A DNA stretch of 61,275 bases from SBAX01 sp964646605 (GCA_964646605.1 CAZYEX010000060.1:1-61275), one strand, 5' to 3'; positions 45,723 to 54,622 are shown, numbered from the stretch's first letter. Numbers and translations: made by a program. The notes: generated by a model not told the origin, from the letters alone.

Positions 45723-46400
45723 ATGCGTGCGATTCGCTTTTGGCTTGCGGGACTACTCGCCTTGGGCGGCGTTTTCGGCCTGGTGGGCGGATACCGCGCC
45801 TGGGAGGTCCGACAATTGACCGCCAAGGTCCAAGAACTCGAGCAAGAGCGACAACAACTCGCCGAATTCGCCCAGCGCCTGAGCCGATCCCGCCGCGTAG
45901 CCCAAGTCGATGTCGTCGATCAGCTCCCCGACGCCCAGGGTCGATCGGTGACTGCCATGATATGGCACGAAATCGGTGAGGACGGCCTGCTCTCCGCTCC
46001 GCTGCAGCTCGAAGTCGTCGGCGATCTGGTCTACTTCGAGGCCGCGGTGATCAAATTCGAGCACCACCACGTGGGCGACGCCGACCCCGGTCGAAGCGCC
46101 AGTTTGGCCGTTTTTCGCCGTGTTTTCGGCGAACACCAAGCCGCCGCCTCGGGCCCCGAACTCAACGACGCCTTGGCCCCGCGACTCGGGCTCACCGACG
46201 GCGAGGACGCCCCCGACGCCCGGCTTTGGGACCTCTTCTGGCGTCTCATGGAGGACCCGCAACTGGCCGCGAAATACGGCGTACGCGTCGCCCAGATCGA
46301 GGCCCCCGCGGTCCGCGTACGAAGCGGTCAAGTCTGGGAAGTCACCCTCGACGCCGCCGGCGGACTCAACCTTCGCCTCCTCCGCGACCGAGCGACCTGA
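45723..46400 (+). CDS. Membrane-anchored coiled-coil protein
   Basis: 225 residues. One N-terminal transmembrane helix (FWLAGLLALGGVFGLVGGYR) precedes a short coiled coil (VRQLTAKVQELEQERQQLAE and FAQRLSRS). A globular part follows (VTAMIWHEIGEDGLLSAPLQ, LVYFEAAVIKFEHHHVGDAD). The whole looks like a periplasm-facing anchored sensor or assembly protein. No family is recognised. GAAGG precedes the ATG closely. The next small gene on the same strand may belong with it. Confidence 0.6.
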   Translation: MRAIRFWLAGLLALGGVFGLVGGYRAWEVRQLTAKVQELEQERQQLAEFAQRLSRSRRVAQVDVVDQLPDAQGRSVTAMIWHEIGEDGLLSAPLQLEVVGDLVYFEAAVIKFEHHHVGDADPGRSASLAVFRRVFGEHQAAASGPELNDALAPRLGLTDGEDAPDARLWDLFWRLMEDPQLAAKYGVRVAQIEAPAVRVRSGQVWEVTLDAAGGLNLRLLRDRAT

Positions 46401-46516
46401 CACTTCGCCGCACGGGAACATCTTGACCCGCGGCGCGTCTAATCTCGCGGTCGAAGGGGTTCTCGAAAATCACCGTGCGGTGAGGCTCGGAACCGAATCC
46501 CGTGGGAGGCAACTTC

Positions 46517-46843
46517 ATGGACGCGGACAAACTGAAAAAAGCGAAAACGTGTACGGCTGCGGCGCTGGCAGTAACCGCCGGATCGATCTACTGGTTTACG
46601 GGCAGCGAGACCGCGTCGGCGACGCGGACCGCCGATGCCCCCTCGGCCCGGCGGGTAATCACAACGCCCGCACCAGCCGCGACATCGCAGAAACCGGCGG
46701 TGGGCGAAGTCGCGGAGGCGGCGCCGAAACCCAGAGACCGCCGCACTCGAGACGACACGGTCGAGCCGACAGGCAACAACCGACGGGTGGTAAGAGACGA
46801 ACGCGAAACCGAGAGACACAAGATCGTGAAGCCTGCGGCGTAG
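46517..46843 (+). CDS. Small anchored Ala/Pro/Arg-rich protein
   Basis: 108 residues from the ATG at 46517, which has GGAGG 8 nt upstream. A short hydrophobic segment (CTAAALAVTAGSIYWFTG) is followed by a disordered Ala/Pro/Thr segment and an Arg/Glu-rich end (RRTRDDTVEPTGNNRRVVRD). Probably an exported or anchored low-complexity protein. No family is recognised. Confidence 0.5.
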   Translation: MDADKLKKAKTCTAAALAVTAGSIYWFTGSETASATRTADAPSARRVITTPAPAATSQKPAVGEVAEAAPKPRDRRTRDDTVEPTGNNRRVVRDERETERHKIVKPAA

Positions 46844-46952
46844 CACGCCGGCAATGGGGTGTTCGGCGAACGAGGCAACCCCCTCGAAGCTGAAATCGGT
46901 GAGCGTTCAGAGCGCCGGGCGGCTCTGACTCGGAGGCGGCGCCGTCAGCCCT

Positions 46953-48128
46953 CTACGGAACACACAGGTCGAGGGCGATATCGACGCAGATGGCGTCCCA
47001 CTCCGTTCCGCAGCAAACGCTATCCAGATTGCACACGTCGCGGCAGCAAGACGTCACGTTGCAGCCCGGGGTGGGGTGCGGCGTGAAACAGTCGCCGGCC
47101 GTCGGTCCGCAGGTCAGCAGACACGCCGATGACGCCTCGTTGACACAGGTCGCGTCCCACTCCACCGTGCAGCAGTAGGGATCGGATATGCACACCGCGT
47201 CGCAGCAGGCCACGTCATCACAACCGGGAGTCGTGTCCGGCACGGCACAGCTCCCCGCCCCCGGCGCACAGGTCAAGAAATGGCCCAAACACGCCCCGTT
47301 GGCCTCACTTGCGCAGGTCGAATCCCAGGTTACGTCGCAACAATACTGGTCGAGGTGGCACGCAGCGGCGCAACACTCCGCGTCGCCGCACCCGGGGTCG
47401 CCGGTCGGCGACGCCTGAAAGCAATCCCCTTGGGCCGTAGCGCAAACGTCCAGGTTACATTGGATGGTGAGCAGTCCACTGCCCGAGCGAGCGGAAAAGG
47501 AGCCTACGCGGACCATATAGGACTCCCCTTGCGTGACCCCGACCTCGACCCGCGATTGAACGTACTGCGTCCCCGAACCGCAATCGTCATCACTGCACGC
47601 CAGGGGCGAGGACGTCGGGCAGTCGCACCCGGCATAGACGGCCAGCTTCGTATCGTAGGTGCTGCCACACAGGGTCACGAACGCCGTGCCCGTACACGAG
47701 GCCCGATAGCAATACCAAAGGTCCGACTCAACCTGGTCGAAGTTGAAGAAGTCGCAAAGAGGATCGCCAAGCCCGTCGGTCTGCGCCTCGCGGTTGTCAT
47801 AGGACTGCGTTCCGTCGCCGATGAGGATCGGCGAGGAACAGAGGTCGTTGAGTCCCACAGGTGGGGGCGTCAGGGCATTGAGAAACGCGGCCAGGTCCAA
47901 TAAATCCACGTCGCCGTCCGGTTCGCGGTCGACGTCGCCGCAGCCGCTGGCGGCGAGAGTTTGCGGACCACTCCCGGCGATACAATCATGAAAGACCGCA
48001 TAATCGAACCGATCGACGTCCCCGTCGCCATTGGTGTCGCCGAACAGTCCGCCGGCCGTGGAGGCCGCAAGAACCGCCGCACAGACGGTCCCGACCATGA
48101 CAGTGGTCCAAAGATGAAGGTATCGCAT
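46953..48128 (-). CDS. Exported protein with N-terminal dockerin and three Cys-repeat modules
   Basis: 391 residues from the ATG at 48128, with GAGGGGGAAAG before it. After the signal peptide, Ca-binding dockerin-like loops (DTNGDGDVDRFDYAVFHDCI, DREPDGDVDLLDLAAFLNAL) come directly, unusual because dockerins are generally C-terminal. The middle is a beta domain (~120-245) with VESDLWYCYRASCTGTAFVT. Then three ~45-residue Cys modules follow (GDCFQASPTGDPGCGDAECC, VACCDAVCISDPYCCTVEWD, SCCRDVCNLDSVCCGTEWD). Each module has about ten cysteines and the end WDxxCV. Likely extracellular, disulfide-rich. Confidence 0.75.
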   Translation of the reverse strand: MRYLHLWTTVMVGTVCAAVLAASTAGGLFGDTNGDGDVDRFDYAVFHDCIAGSGPQTLAASGCGDVDREPDGDVDLLDLAAFLNALTPPPVGLNDLCSSPILIGDGTQSYDNREAQTDGLGDPLCDFFNFDQVESDLWYCYRASCTGTAFVTLCGSTYDTKLAVYAGCDCPTSSPLACSDDDCGSGTQYVQSRVEVGVTQGESYMVRVGSFSARSGSGLLTIQCNLDVCATAQGDCFQASPTGDPGCGDAECCAAACHLDQYCCDVTWDSTCASEANGACLGHFLTCAPGAGSCAVPDTTPGCDDVACCDAVCISDPYCCTVEWDATCVNEASSACLLTCGPTAGDCFTPHPTPGCNVTSCCRDVCNLDSVCCGTEWDAICVDIALDLCVP

Positions 48129-48262
48129 GTTCTTTCCCCCTCGTGCCTGTACCCGCGAGGACGGCCCAGCGTAACGGGCGTCGCCAACCCGCGACGTTTT
48201 CGGAAGCACCTTGATCGTAAGCCGCACCAGGGCGTAAGTCAACGGTCGTCAGGGGCGGCTTA

Positions 48263-49309
48263 TTATCGAATCTCGCGCTCGATCGCCTCGACCACGGGTT
48301 GCAGTCGGGCTTTGGGGAGTCGGGCGACGGCATTGTGGTACTCGTCCAGACGATCGACAAACTCGTTCATCACGGCCACGGAGAGCCGTTCCGTCGCCCG
48401 TCCGGCGCCCAGTTTTTCGACGTGGTAGGCGTTGAGAGTCTGCTCGAACTGTTGGGCGATGGGGACCAAGAGCATCGGTTTTTCCAGGTGCAGGCATTCG
48501 CAAGCCAAACTGTGCCCGGCTGAGGAGATGACCCCGCCGCATTGCGAGAGGTCGCCCAGAAACCCCTCGACCGACGGTGCCTTGAATGTGACACTCCCTC
48601 GCTGCCCCGTGATCCCAAAGCCGTAGGCTCGAACCGGAACACGCGAGAAGCTCTCGATGGTCTCGCGAAACTGGTCGTGGTCTCCGCCGGCGCCCTTGTA
48701 GGCAAGCAGGAAATCGCCGCGGACGGTCCGTTGATCGTAGACCATCGGCCGCAGAATGGGATCCACCACTTCCGCCGGTTGGTAACGAACCGGAGCGCGG
48801 ATGAAGGTGGGGATCAAATAGCGACGGGCCCCGCCATAGTACAGTCGAATCGTCAGATAGGCGTTCATCACGTCGCGCCTCAGCCCCGCCGGGCGATCCA
48901 CGTCGCAGTGCGTAAGAAGGTGCTGGTTGTCCACGCTCACGAACGGCACGTCGAAGCGCCGGGCATAGAAAACGGTGAGCGGTTCGAAGTCGGTAACCAC
49001 AAGCTCGGGACGAAACTCGCGGAAGGCGCGGCGGATGGCGCTGCGCCCGGCGCTCCACTCGCTCGTCGCTCGGCGAAGGTTGTCGAGCAGCGTTCGGATG
49101 CGCTCCGCCCGTCCCTGGGTATAGCGAATGCACAGCCCGAAGGTCTCATCAACCAGCCCGGGGAATGCGCTCCGCAGGTATTCAGCGCTGCGCAGGCTGG
49201 CGAGAAACCGCACCCGGTGCCCGCGCTGCAGCAGGGCCGCGGCGACGCTATGCGCCCGCGTCGCATGGCCGTACCCGTCCCCGTTGACCGCATACAAAAT
49301 CCGCGCCAT
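48263..49309 (-). CDS. GT1/GT28-type (MurG-like) glycosyltransferase
   Basis: 348 residues with a GT-B fold. The N-terminus ILYAVNGDGYGHATRAHSVA is typical of the acceptor domain with the GxGH motif. The C-terminal half has GGVISSAGHSLACECLHLEK and PMLLVPIAQQFEQTLNAYHV, the nucleotide-sugar-binding stretch, then LGAGRATERLS. MurG itself is not claimed; this subgroup acts on teichoic-acid-like or glycolipid acceptors. It is alone on the minus strand. Confidence 0.8.
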   Translation of the reverse strand: MARILYAVNGDGYGHATRAHSVAAALLQRGHRVRFLASLRSAEYLRSAFPGLVDETFGLCIRYTQGRAERIRTLLDNLRRATSEWSAGRSAIRRAFREFRPELVVTDFEPLTVFYARRFDVPFVSVDNQHLLTHCDVDRPAGLRRDVMNAYLTIRLYYGGARRYLIPTFIRAPVRYQPAEVVDPILRPMVYDQRTVRGDFLLAYKGAGGDHDQFRETIESFSRVPVRAYGFGITGQRGSVTFKAPSVEGFLGDLSQCGGVISSAGHSLACECLHLEKPMLLVPIAQQFEQTLNAYHVEKLGAGRATERLSVAVMNEFVDRLDEYHNAVARLPKARLQPVVEAIEREIR

Positions 49310-49365
49310 CGCGGAAAACTAAGTACCCGGCAACCGAGATCGACGCAACTTCACAGCGCTGCGCC

Positions 49366-49788
49366 TTAGGAGAACTTCTCCGCCTCGGCGATGCGCCGGG
49401 CGAGGTCCCGGCTCTGGAGGACCTTCCGCCACTGCCCGCATGCCTGCCATCCGCAAACCGCGCCGATGACGGCGGCCACGCCCACCATCGTCACCACGGC
49501 CCAATGAAATACGGGGACCGCGACGCGGATCGCCGAAACCGCGAAGAGCGCGCAGAAGGCCGTTAAGGCCATTTCCTTGTACGGAATCGCCGCTTGATGG
49601 GGCAGGAAGATCCCACGCATCACCAGCGGACGGGCGTTGTACCCCTCACCGCATTCCGGGCAGTTGTAGACGTAGGGCAGGGTTCGCAGGCAATAACCGC
49701 AGGTGCCGCAATACACCGAGCCCACAATGCGGCGGTCCTTGTATTGATCCTCGGCGACCAGGCGGTCCAACTCTTCGCGTGAAAGCAT
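49366..49788 (-). CDS. Zinc-ribbon membrane protein
   Basis: 140 residues. Residues 24-50 form a treble-cysteine zinc ribbon (CGTCGYCLRTLPYVYNCPEC). Two transmembrane helices follow (ALTAFCALFAVSAIRVAV and AVVTMVGVAAVIGAVCGWQA). The N-terminus MLSREELDRLVAEDQYKDRR is helical. The family is not recognised. It lies 55 bp after ftsY on the same strand and may be read from the ribH-nusB-ftsY operon. Confidence 0.55.
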   Translation of the reverse strand: MLSREELDRLVAEDQYKDRRIVGSVYCGTCGYCLRTLPYVYNCPECGEGYNARPLVMRGIFLPHQAAIPYKEMALTAFCALFAVSAIRVAVPVFHWAVVTMVGVAAVIGAVCGWQACGQWRKVLQSRDLARRIAEAEKFS

Positions 49789-49843
49789 TGTATTGGCTCT
49801 ACCGCGCGGGGCCGGTTCGCATGTTGCCAGGTGCCCGGCGACG

Positions 49844-50758
49844 TCACTCCGCGAAGAGCGCCTCGGCGAAAACTTCCGGATCGAACGGTTCGATGTCCGC
49901 CAGGGTCTCGCCCAGGCCCACGAACTTCACCGGAACGTTCAATTGATCGCGGATCCCCACCACCACTCCGCCCTTGGCGCTGCCGTCGAGCTTGGCCAGA
50001 AAAAGGCCGCTCACCGCCACGTGCTCCGCGAACTGCCGAGCCTGGTTGAGGGCGTTCTGTCCGATCGTCGCATCCAGTACCAGCAACACTTCGTGCGGTG
50101 CGCCGGGGATTTTTCGCTCCACGACTTTCTGGATTTTTCCCAGCTCCCGCATCAGGTGATCTTGGGTGTGCAATCGTCCGGCCGTGTCGATCAACAGGAT
50201 GTCCGCATGGCGGGCGACCGCCGCCTCGCAGGCGTCGTATGCCACGGCGCCGGGGTCAGCCCCTTGGGCGTGCTTGACGATCTGCACGCCCACGCGCTGC
50301 GACCAGATGCTCAACTGTTCCACCGCCGCCGCACGGAACGTATCGCACGCCCCGAGGATGACCCGCTTGCCCGCCCGCGTGAAATACGAACCGAGCTTGG
50401 CCACGCTCGTCGTCTTCCCCGAACCGTTGATCCCCGTCACCAGGATGACCGTGGGACCGGACGCGGCGTAGCGGATCGACCGATCGCCTTCCGGAAACAG
50501 CGACACGACATGGTTGCGCAGATGCTCGGTGATCTGCTGTTCCTCGGCGATTTCGCCGCGTTTCCAGGCCGATCGGACGACCTCCAGCAACTTCGTGGTC
50601 GTCGTCGGCCCGAAGTCCGCGGCCAGCATGGCGTCTTCCAATCGAGAAAGCGTCCCCTCGTCGATGCGTTGCCCGATGCGCAAAATGGAACGCAGTCCGC
50701 CGGCCAGCTTCTCCCGCGTCCGCGCCAAACCGGCTTTGAAACGATCAAGGAGCCCCAT
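49844..50758 (-). CDS. ftsY: Signal recognition particle receptor FtsY
   Basis: 304 residues. FtsY binds SRP (Ffh) at the membrane to deliver nascent membrane proteins. The NG domain has P-loop GINGSGKTTSVAKLG, DTFRAAAVEQLSIWSQRVGV, DTAGRLHTQDHLMRELGKIQ, TKLDGS-like LAKLDGSAKGGVVVGI and the end VKFVGLGETLADIEPFDPEV. The acidic A domain is almost absent, so it is a short form. Start overlaps the nusB stop by one base (TAATG). Confidence 0.96.
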   Translation of the reverse strand: MGLLDRFKAGLARTREKLAGGLRSILRIGQRIDEGTLSRLEDAMLAADFGPTTTTKLLEVVRSAWKRGEIAEEQQITEHLRNHVVSLFPEGDRSIRYAASGPTVILVTGINGSGKTTSVAKLGSYFTRAGKRVILGACDTFRAAAVEQLSIWSQRVGVQIVKHAQGADPGAVAYDACEAAVARHADILLIDTAGRLHTQDHLMRELGKIQKVVERKIPGAPHEVLLVLDATIGQNALNQARQFAEHVAVSGLFLAKLDGSAKGGVVVGIRDQLNVPVKFVGLGETLADIEPFDPEVFAEALFAE

Positions 50759-51180
50759 TATTCGTTTCCCCGCTCGGACTGCAAACGACGATGGATGTCA
50801 TCGAGAATGCCGTTGATGAATCGCGGTGTGTCGGCCCCGCCGTACTCCTTCCCGATCTCGATGGCCTCGTCCATGACCACCCGCGGCGGAACGTCACCGA
50901 CCACCAGTTCCACCACCGCCACGCGCAAAATGTTGCGATCCACCAACGAAATCCGTTCCAGGTCCCACAGGTTGGAGGTAGCGGTGATGCGGGCGTCCAC
51001 CAGGTCGCGCTGCCGCCAAAAGGCCTCGACCAGTTGGGTCGCGTAGGGAATCGGATCGAGGGCGCTCTCATGGGCGGCGAAGCAGTCGGCCAGCACCCCC
51101 GTAGACTCGTCGCGCTGCACGTCCCATTGGCAAAGGGCTTGCATGGCCAGGATTCGAGATCGGCGGTTGTGCCGTTGCAT
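50758..51180 (-). CDS. nusB: Transcription antitermination factor NusB
   Basis: 140 residues. NusB with NusE/S10 binds boxA in rRNA leaders to prevent early termination. Motifs: RSRILAMQALCQWDVQRDES, LWDLERISLVDRNILRVAVV and VVMDEAIEIGKEYGGADTPR, then FINGILDDIHRRLQ. Seven bases after ribH ends, it starts; it overlaps ftsY by one base. The ribH-nusB-ftsY order points to one transcript. Confidence 0.95.
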   Translation of the reverse strand: MQRHNRRSRILAMQALCQWDVQRDESTGVLADCFAAHESALDPIPYATQLVEAFWRQRDLVDARITATSNLWDLERISLVDRNILRVAVVELVVGDVPPRVVMDEAIEIGKEYGGADTPRFINGILDDIHRRLQSERGNE

Positions 51181-51186
51181 ACTGGA

Positions 51187-51663
51187 TTATGAAGGATTGC
51201 GAAGTTGTCGCAAGAGGTCGGCCAATTCCACAGCCGCGAGTGCCGCCTCGACGCCCTTGTTGTTCCCCTTCCCGCCCGCCCGATCCACGGCCTGCTCCAA
51301 CGTGTCCGCGGTGATGACCCCGAACGTCGTGGGAACCCCCGTCGAAAGACCCACCTCCGCGATCCCCCGCGCCGCCTCCCCGGCCACAAACTCGAAGTGC
51401 GGCGTCTCTCCGCGGATCACGCAACCCAGACAGATCACCGCGTCATAGTCGCCCGACTCGGCGAGCCTCTTGGCCAGAAACGCAATCTCGAACGCCCCCG
51501 GTACATGAACCACGATGACGTTCTCATCCGCGACCCCGTGTCCCTTTAGCGTCTCGATCGCCCCGGCCAGCAGCTTCCCCGTGATGAACTCGTTGAAGCG
51601 GCTCACCACGATGGCGAATCGCTGACCGTCAACGGCAAGTTGTCCCCGGACTTCGCGCAGCAT
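51187..51663 (-). CDS. ribH: 6,7-dimethyl-8-ribityllumazine synthase RibH
   Basis: 158 residues. RibH condenses 5-amino-6-ribitylamino-uracil with dihydroxybutanone phosphate to lumazine, the penultimate step to riboflavin. Motifs: FAIVVSRFNEFITGKLLAGA, VIVVHVPGAFEIAFLAKRLA, AVICLGCVIRGETPHFEFVA with the catalytic His, and GVPTTFGVITADTLEQAVDR AGGKGNNKG. It leads the ribH-nusB-ftsY operon. Confidence 0.95.
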   Translation of the reverse strand: MLREVRGQLAVDGQRFAIVVSRFNEFITGKLLAGAIETLKGHGVADENVIVVHVPGAFEIAFLAKRLAESGDYDAVICLGCVIRGETPHFEFVAGEAARGIAEVGLSTGVPTTFGVITADTLEQAVDRAGGKGNNKGVEAALAAVELADLLRQLRNPS

Positions 51664-51798
51664 GGAGGCGGATTCTACCGCGACATCAACCGGCGGTCAC
51701 GAGCATGGCTTCCGGCCAAAGACCACATGTCTATGGCCCGCAGAGCGGATCCGCCGCGGCGGATTGCGGGGATTTGAATCCCTGAGAGCTGGAAATGC

Positions 51799-52269
51799 TT
51801 ATCGTTTCTTCTTTCCGGCCGTCTTCGCGAACTTCTCGTAGTATCCGATGCACTCCTTCACCGGAACGCGGGCGATGGTCTGGCCGATGACATCGAGGGC
51901 CAGGTCCTCCACCTTGTTGAAGCGTATGCACGACTTGCCCATGTCCAGCTTTTTGCCCGTCTTGGCCCACTCCTTGCGGAACCATTCCTCGTGCGCGGGG
52001 TTGCCGTACCCGCACATGAGATAGACCGACATGTAGTTTTTCTGCGACGCCAGACCCGCGAACGGCAGCGGTTGCTTGGGGTCGCAGTGATACCCCGGCG
52101 GATACAACTTGTGCGGAACGGAGTACCCGATCATGCCGTACTGCATCCCCTCCTCGTATCCCTTGTCGAGGTTCTTGCGGATCACCTTCCGCACCGCCTC
52201 CAACGCCTTCCGCCGATCCTCCGGCAGTTCCGCCAGATACTCTTTCACCGTCTTGGCTTTGCTTTGCAT
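51799..52269 (-). CDS. DUF1801 domain protein
   Basis: 156 residues from the ATG at 52269; GGAG precedes it. It has the DUF1801 pattern: TVKEYLAELPEDRRKALEAV, GMQYGMIGYSVPHKLYPPGY, LASQKNYMSVYLMCGYGNPA and KSCIRFNKVEDLALDVIGQ. The domain is widespread in soil bacteria, cytoplasmic, unknown role. It ends Lys/Arg-rich (KTAGKKKR). Confidence 0.85.
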   Translation of the reverse strand: MQSKAKTVKEYLAELPEDRRKALEAVRKVIRKNLDKGYEEGMQYGMIGYSVPHKLYPPGYHCDPKQPLPFAGLASQKNYMSVYLMCGYGNPAHEEWFRKEWAKTGKKLDMGKSCIRFNKVEDLALDVIGQTIARVPVKECIGYYEKFAKTAGKKKR

Positions 52270-52383
52270 GGCCACACTCCTGAATTCCGCGATCGCCCGC
52301 CGCGTCCTCGACAACGATACACGCGCGGGGACATTCCGCCAATCCGAGATGTGTTCCGAACGGTGGGCCGTTCCGTCGAGCAT

Positions 52384-52569
52384 TCACGGAGTCGAAACGT
52401 CGAGATCACGGCATATCTTGCGGGACAAGACGTCACTAATCTCGTTGTGCCGCGGCACGGCTGTGCGCCGACGATTCACCGGATTGCCCCACCAGGAGTG
52501 CTTCGCGCCCTCACGAATCAGGACGCAGCTTTGGGCCTGAAGGTGAGCAATGAGGTCCCGCCGCTTCAA
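52384..52569 (-). CDS. hicA: HicA-type mRNA interferase toxin
   Basis: 61 residues. HicA cleaves mRNA when free. The dsRBD-like fold has KRRDLIAHLQAQSCVLIREG, then AKHSWWGNP with the active-site His, TAVPRHNEISDVLSRKICRD. The start is TTG in a TTGA overlap with the upstream hicB stop, so translation is coupled; antitoxin is first, the less usual order. Confidence 0.85.
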   Translation of the reverse strand: MKRRDLIAHLQAQSCVLIREGAKHSWWGNPVNRRRTAVPRHNEISDVLSRKICRDLDVSTP

Positions 52570-52778
52570 ACCTCGATGACCTCTTGGTCAAACGGGGGTT
52601 GCGCGGCCGCGAGAGCGTCGTCGCGGTTCATCTCCAGGGCCTCGCGAAGCGCCGACCGCAAGCTGTCGAGCAGTTCCTCGCGGGTGTTTCCCTGCCCGTT
52701 GACCCCCGGGACCTCCACGATCCAGCCGATCCAGTGGCCGCCGTCGCGTTGAATGATTGCGGAGAACTTCTGGCTCAT
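52566..52778 (-). CDS. hicB: HicB-type antitoxin
   Basis: 70 residues from the ATG at 52778. It has the HicB partial RNase H-like fold (FSAIIQRDGGHWIGWIVEVP, GVNGQGNTREELLDSLRSAL) without a visible DNA-binding tail, so it is the short HicB type. It would neutralise HicA. First gene of hicBA. Confidence 0.83.
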   Translation of the reverse strand: MSQKFSAIIQRDGGHWIGWIVEVPGVNGQGNTREELLDSLRSALREALEMNRDDALAAAQPPFDQEVIEV

Positions 52779-52941
52779 GCGAGTATTATACCCCACCCCG
52801 ATCCCGAATTGCCAGCCCCGCTTGAGGAGCGTCCGCGAATCGGCTTGGGGACGACGCCCATTTTGCCGAATCCCCAGACTCATACCGCGGACGGAGAGCA
52901 AACCGCCCTCTTGCCGTGGAATTCTTTCCCCGGAGAACGGG

Positions 52942-53373
52942 TTACTCGATGAAGACCGACGCGTTCACGCGGAAACGCACCGCGAGCTTCTTCACGTGTT
53001 GAATCGTCAGCGCCCGCTCACCCTTGAGCAGCTTCGATCCCATGCTGGGATGTACATCCAGCAGCCGGGCAAGGTCCGACGCGCTCATTTCGTTCTCGTC
53101 CATCAGGTGTTGGAGAGTCGCAATACCGCTGATATCTGACGTGTCGATGGCGTGGTGCGCCGCCTCGTAAGCCTGCACGAGCTGAACCAAGGTCTCCAAA
53201 TAAGCCGCCTGGCCCTTGGTTAACTTGTTGCTCGCCAGGATGCGCTCGATCATCTCGATCGTGTTCGTATGGTGGACATGGTCCACGATGGCCTGCGGGG
53301 GCATGAGGCGAACCAGGGAACCAAAGTCGCCGGGCAACCTGTCCTTCCTCGCTCGCGTCTTGATCGTCGACAT
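52942..53373 (-). CDS. higA: HigA-type HTH antitoxin
   Basis: About 143 residues from the ATG at 53373, with AAGGA about 9 nt upstream. The C-terminal XRE-like helix-turn-helix is clear: ATLQHLMDENEMSASDLARL, LDVHPSMGSKLLKGERALTI, HVKKLAVRFRVNASVFIE. It lies 4 bp after higB, the usual higBA order, and should bind HigB and repress the operon. Confidence 0.87.
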   Translation of the reverse strand: MSTIKTRARKDRLPGDFGSLVRLMPPQAIVDHVHHTNTIEMIERILASNKLTKGQAAYLETLVQLVQAYEAAHHAIDTSDISGIATLQHLMDENEMSASDLARLLDVHPSMGSKLLKGERALTIQHVKKLAVRFRVNASVFIE

Positions 53374-53377
53374 CCAC

Positions 53378-53680
53378 TCAGTCCTTCCAGTCACCCAGAT
53401 CGTATTCCGCGTGCGTCATCACCCATCGCACGTTCACCAACGCGAAGTCAAACCGTATCCGAGCGACCAGGCGGTACTTGTTCCCACCAATGTTGAACAC
53501 GGTGAGCGTTTCATTTCGCGACGTCCGAACGCCGTCGGCGTGCGAGTACGTCCGCCTCACGTCTTTCAGACTCCTCCACTCGGCGGCGCGGGCCGTTTTG
53601 TACCAGAGCCGCAGCGGCAAATCCGCGTCGGGGTGCCGGTCCCAGAACTCCCGCAACGCCCTCAGACTGATGACCCGCAC
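53378..53680 (-). CDS. higB: HigB-type ribosome-dependent toxin
   Basis: 100 residues. The HigB pattern is complete: RVISLRALREFWDRHPDADL, LRLWYKTARAAEWRSLKDVR, TLTVFNIGGNKYRLVARIRF, VRWVMTHAEYDLGDWK. HigB cleaves mRNA within translating ribosomes. First gene of higBA, upstream of the split beta-helix gene. Confidence 0.9.
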   Translation of the reverse strand: MRVISLRALREFWDRHPDADLPLRLWYKTARAAEWRSLKDVRRTYSHADGVRTSRNETLTVFNIGGNKYRLVARIRFDFALVNVRWVMTHAEYDLGDWKD

Positions 53681-53774
53681 AGAGACATTTTGTCGATTCG
53701 GCGGGGAAAGTCAAGCCCTGGTTGGACAAGTTGTCGAAACCGCCGCGGTCCGCAAGGCCAGGCACGTTTCGATG

Positions 53775-54622
53775 CTACGGAAGCGAAAAGAGTCGCTGCC
53801 ACCCCTGGAAGTCGCCAAGGTCCACGTCGCCGTCGCCGTCGAAGTCGAACGATTCGCAGGTCGGTGTAGCGCCACTCCTTGTGGATGGCGCAGACTCGTA
53901 GGGTCCGCTGTGCGGACCAAGATTCGCAAATTCGTAGGCTCCGCTGTGCGGACCAAGATTCGCAGATTGGTAGGCTCCGCCTTGCGGCCCGTTCATGCAC
54001 GATTCCCACGCCGCGAAGTCCTCGAGCTCGACAGCTTGATCACAATCGTAATCCCCGATCCCGAACTCATACGCCCCCATATCCACCCGCCCGCACAGCA
54101 CCCGCGCGTGGCCGTCGAGGTCGCGGGGAGGACAAAGTTCCACTTTGTCAGGCGGGCAAAGAGAATCTTTGCCCTCCCCGAAGTCCGGATCGCCCGCGTC
54201 GATGCACGGTGAACCGCCCTGCAACCGCAGGTCACCGTAATCGTCATCCACCCCATCCCACTCTCCGTCCGGTCCCGGGTCCGGGAGGCGAACGAACATC
54301 GGATCCGGATCGATGTTTCCCCCGCCGTCAACTGCGCCGACCGGTAAACCGCCCTGTACGTCGCTAAATCGTATGGTCGGCACAGACTGATCGCTGTTCA
54401 CCAACTCGTCCGGCATATCGCCCCAAAGAACGCAGTTGGTTACCGTCGGAGTGCTGTCGTAGCGGTTGTGCATTCCGCCGCCGGTGTCGGCCGTGTTCCC
54501 GCTGAACGTGCAATCGGTCACCGTCGAGTTGCTGCGGTAGTTATACATCCCGCCGCCGCTGTGGATGGCCCTGTTCCCGCTGAACGTGCAGTTGGCCACT
54601 GCCGGTTCGTTGAGGTAGTTAG
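53775..54622 (-). pseudogene. 3' part of IS-split parallel beta-helix/dockerin gene
   Basis: This is the C-terminal piece (~280 residues) of a secreted beta-helix protein. It begins with the last two coils of the helix (VANCTFSGNRAIHSGGGMYN), a cap with YGDLRLQGGSPCIDAGDPDF and AYEFGIGDYDCDQAVELEDF, and a dockerin-like end FDFDGDGDVDLGDFQGWQRL. Removal of the IS and one TTAG copy makes it continuous in frame with the 5' part at 56276-57447. Near 53897-53985 a ~36-bp repeat has been translated as GPHSGAYEFANLGPHSGPYE. Confidence 0.8.

Noticed and set aside
43978..45819. 613-codon plus-strand frame opposite the dockerin gene
   Set aside because: The minus-strand protein has a signal peptide and dockerin loops. 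The plus frame is low in recognisable structure and crosses the divergent promoter region.
48263..49309. MurG itself
   Set aside because: The GT-B fold fits, but there are no mur/fts division-cluster neighbours and key MurG motifs are not evident, so only a MurG-like call is made.
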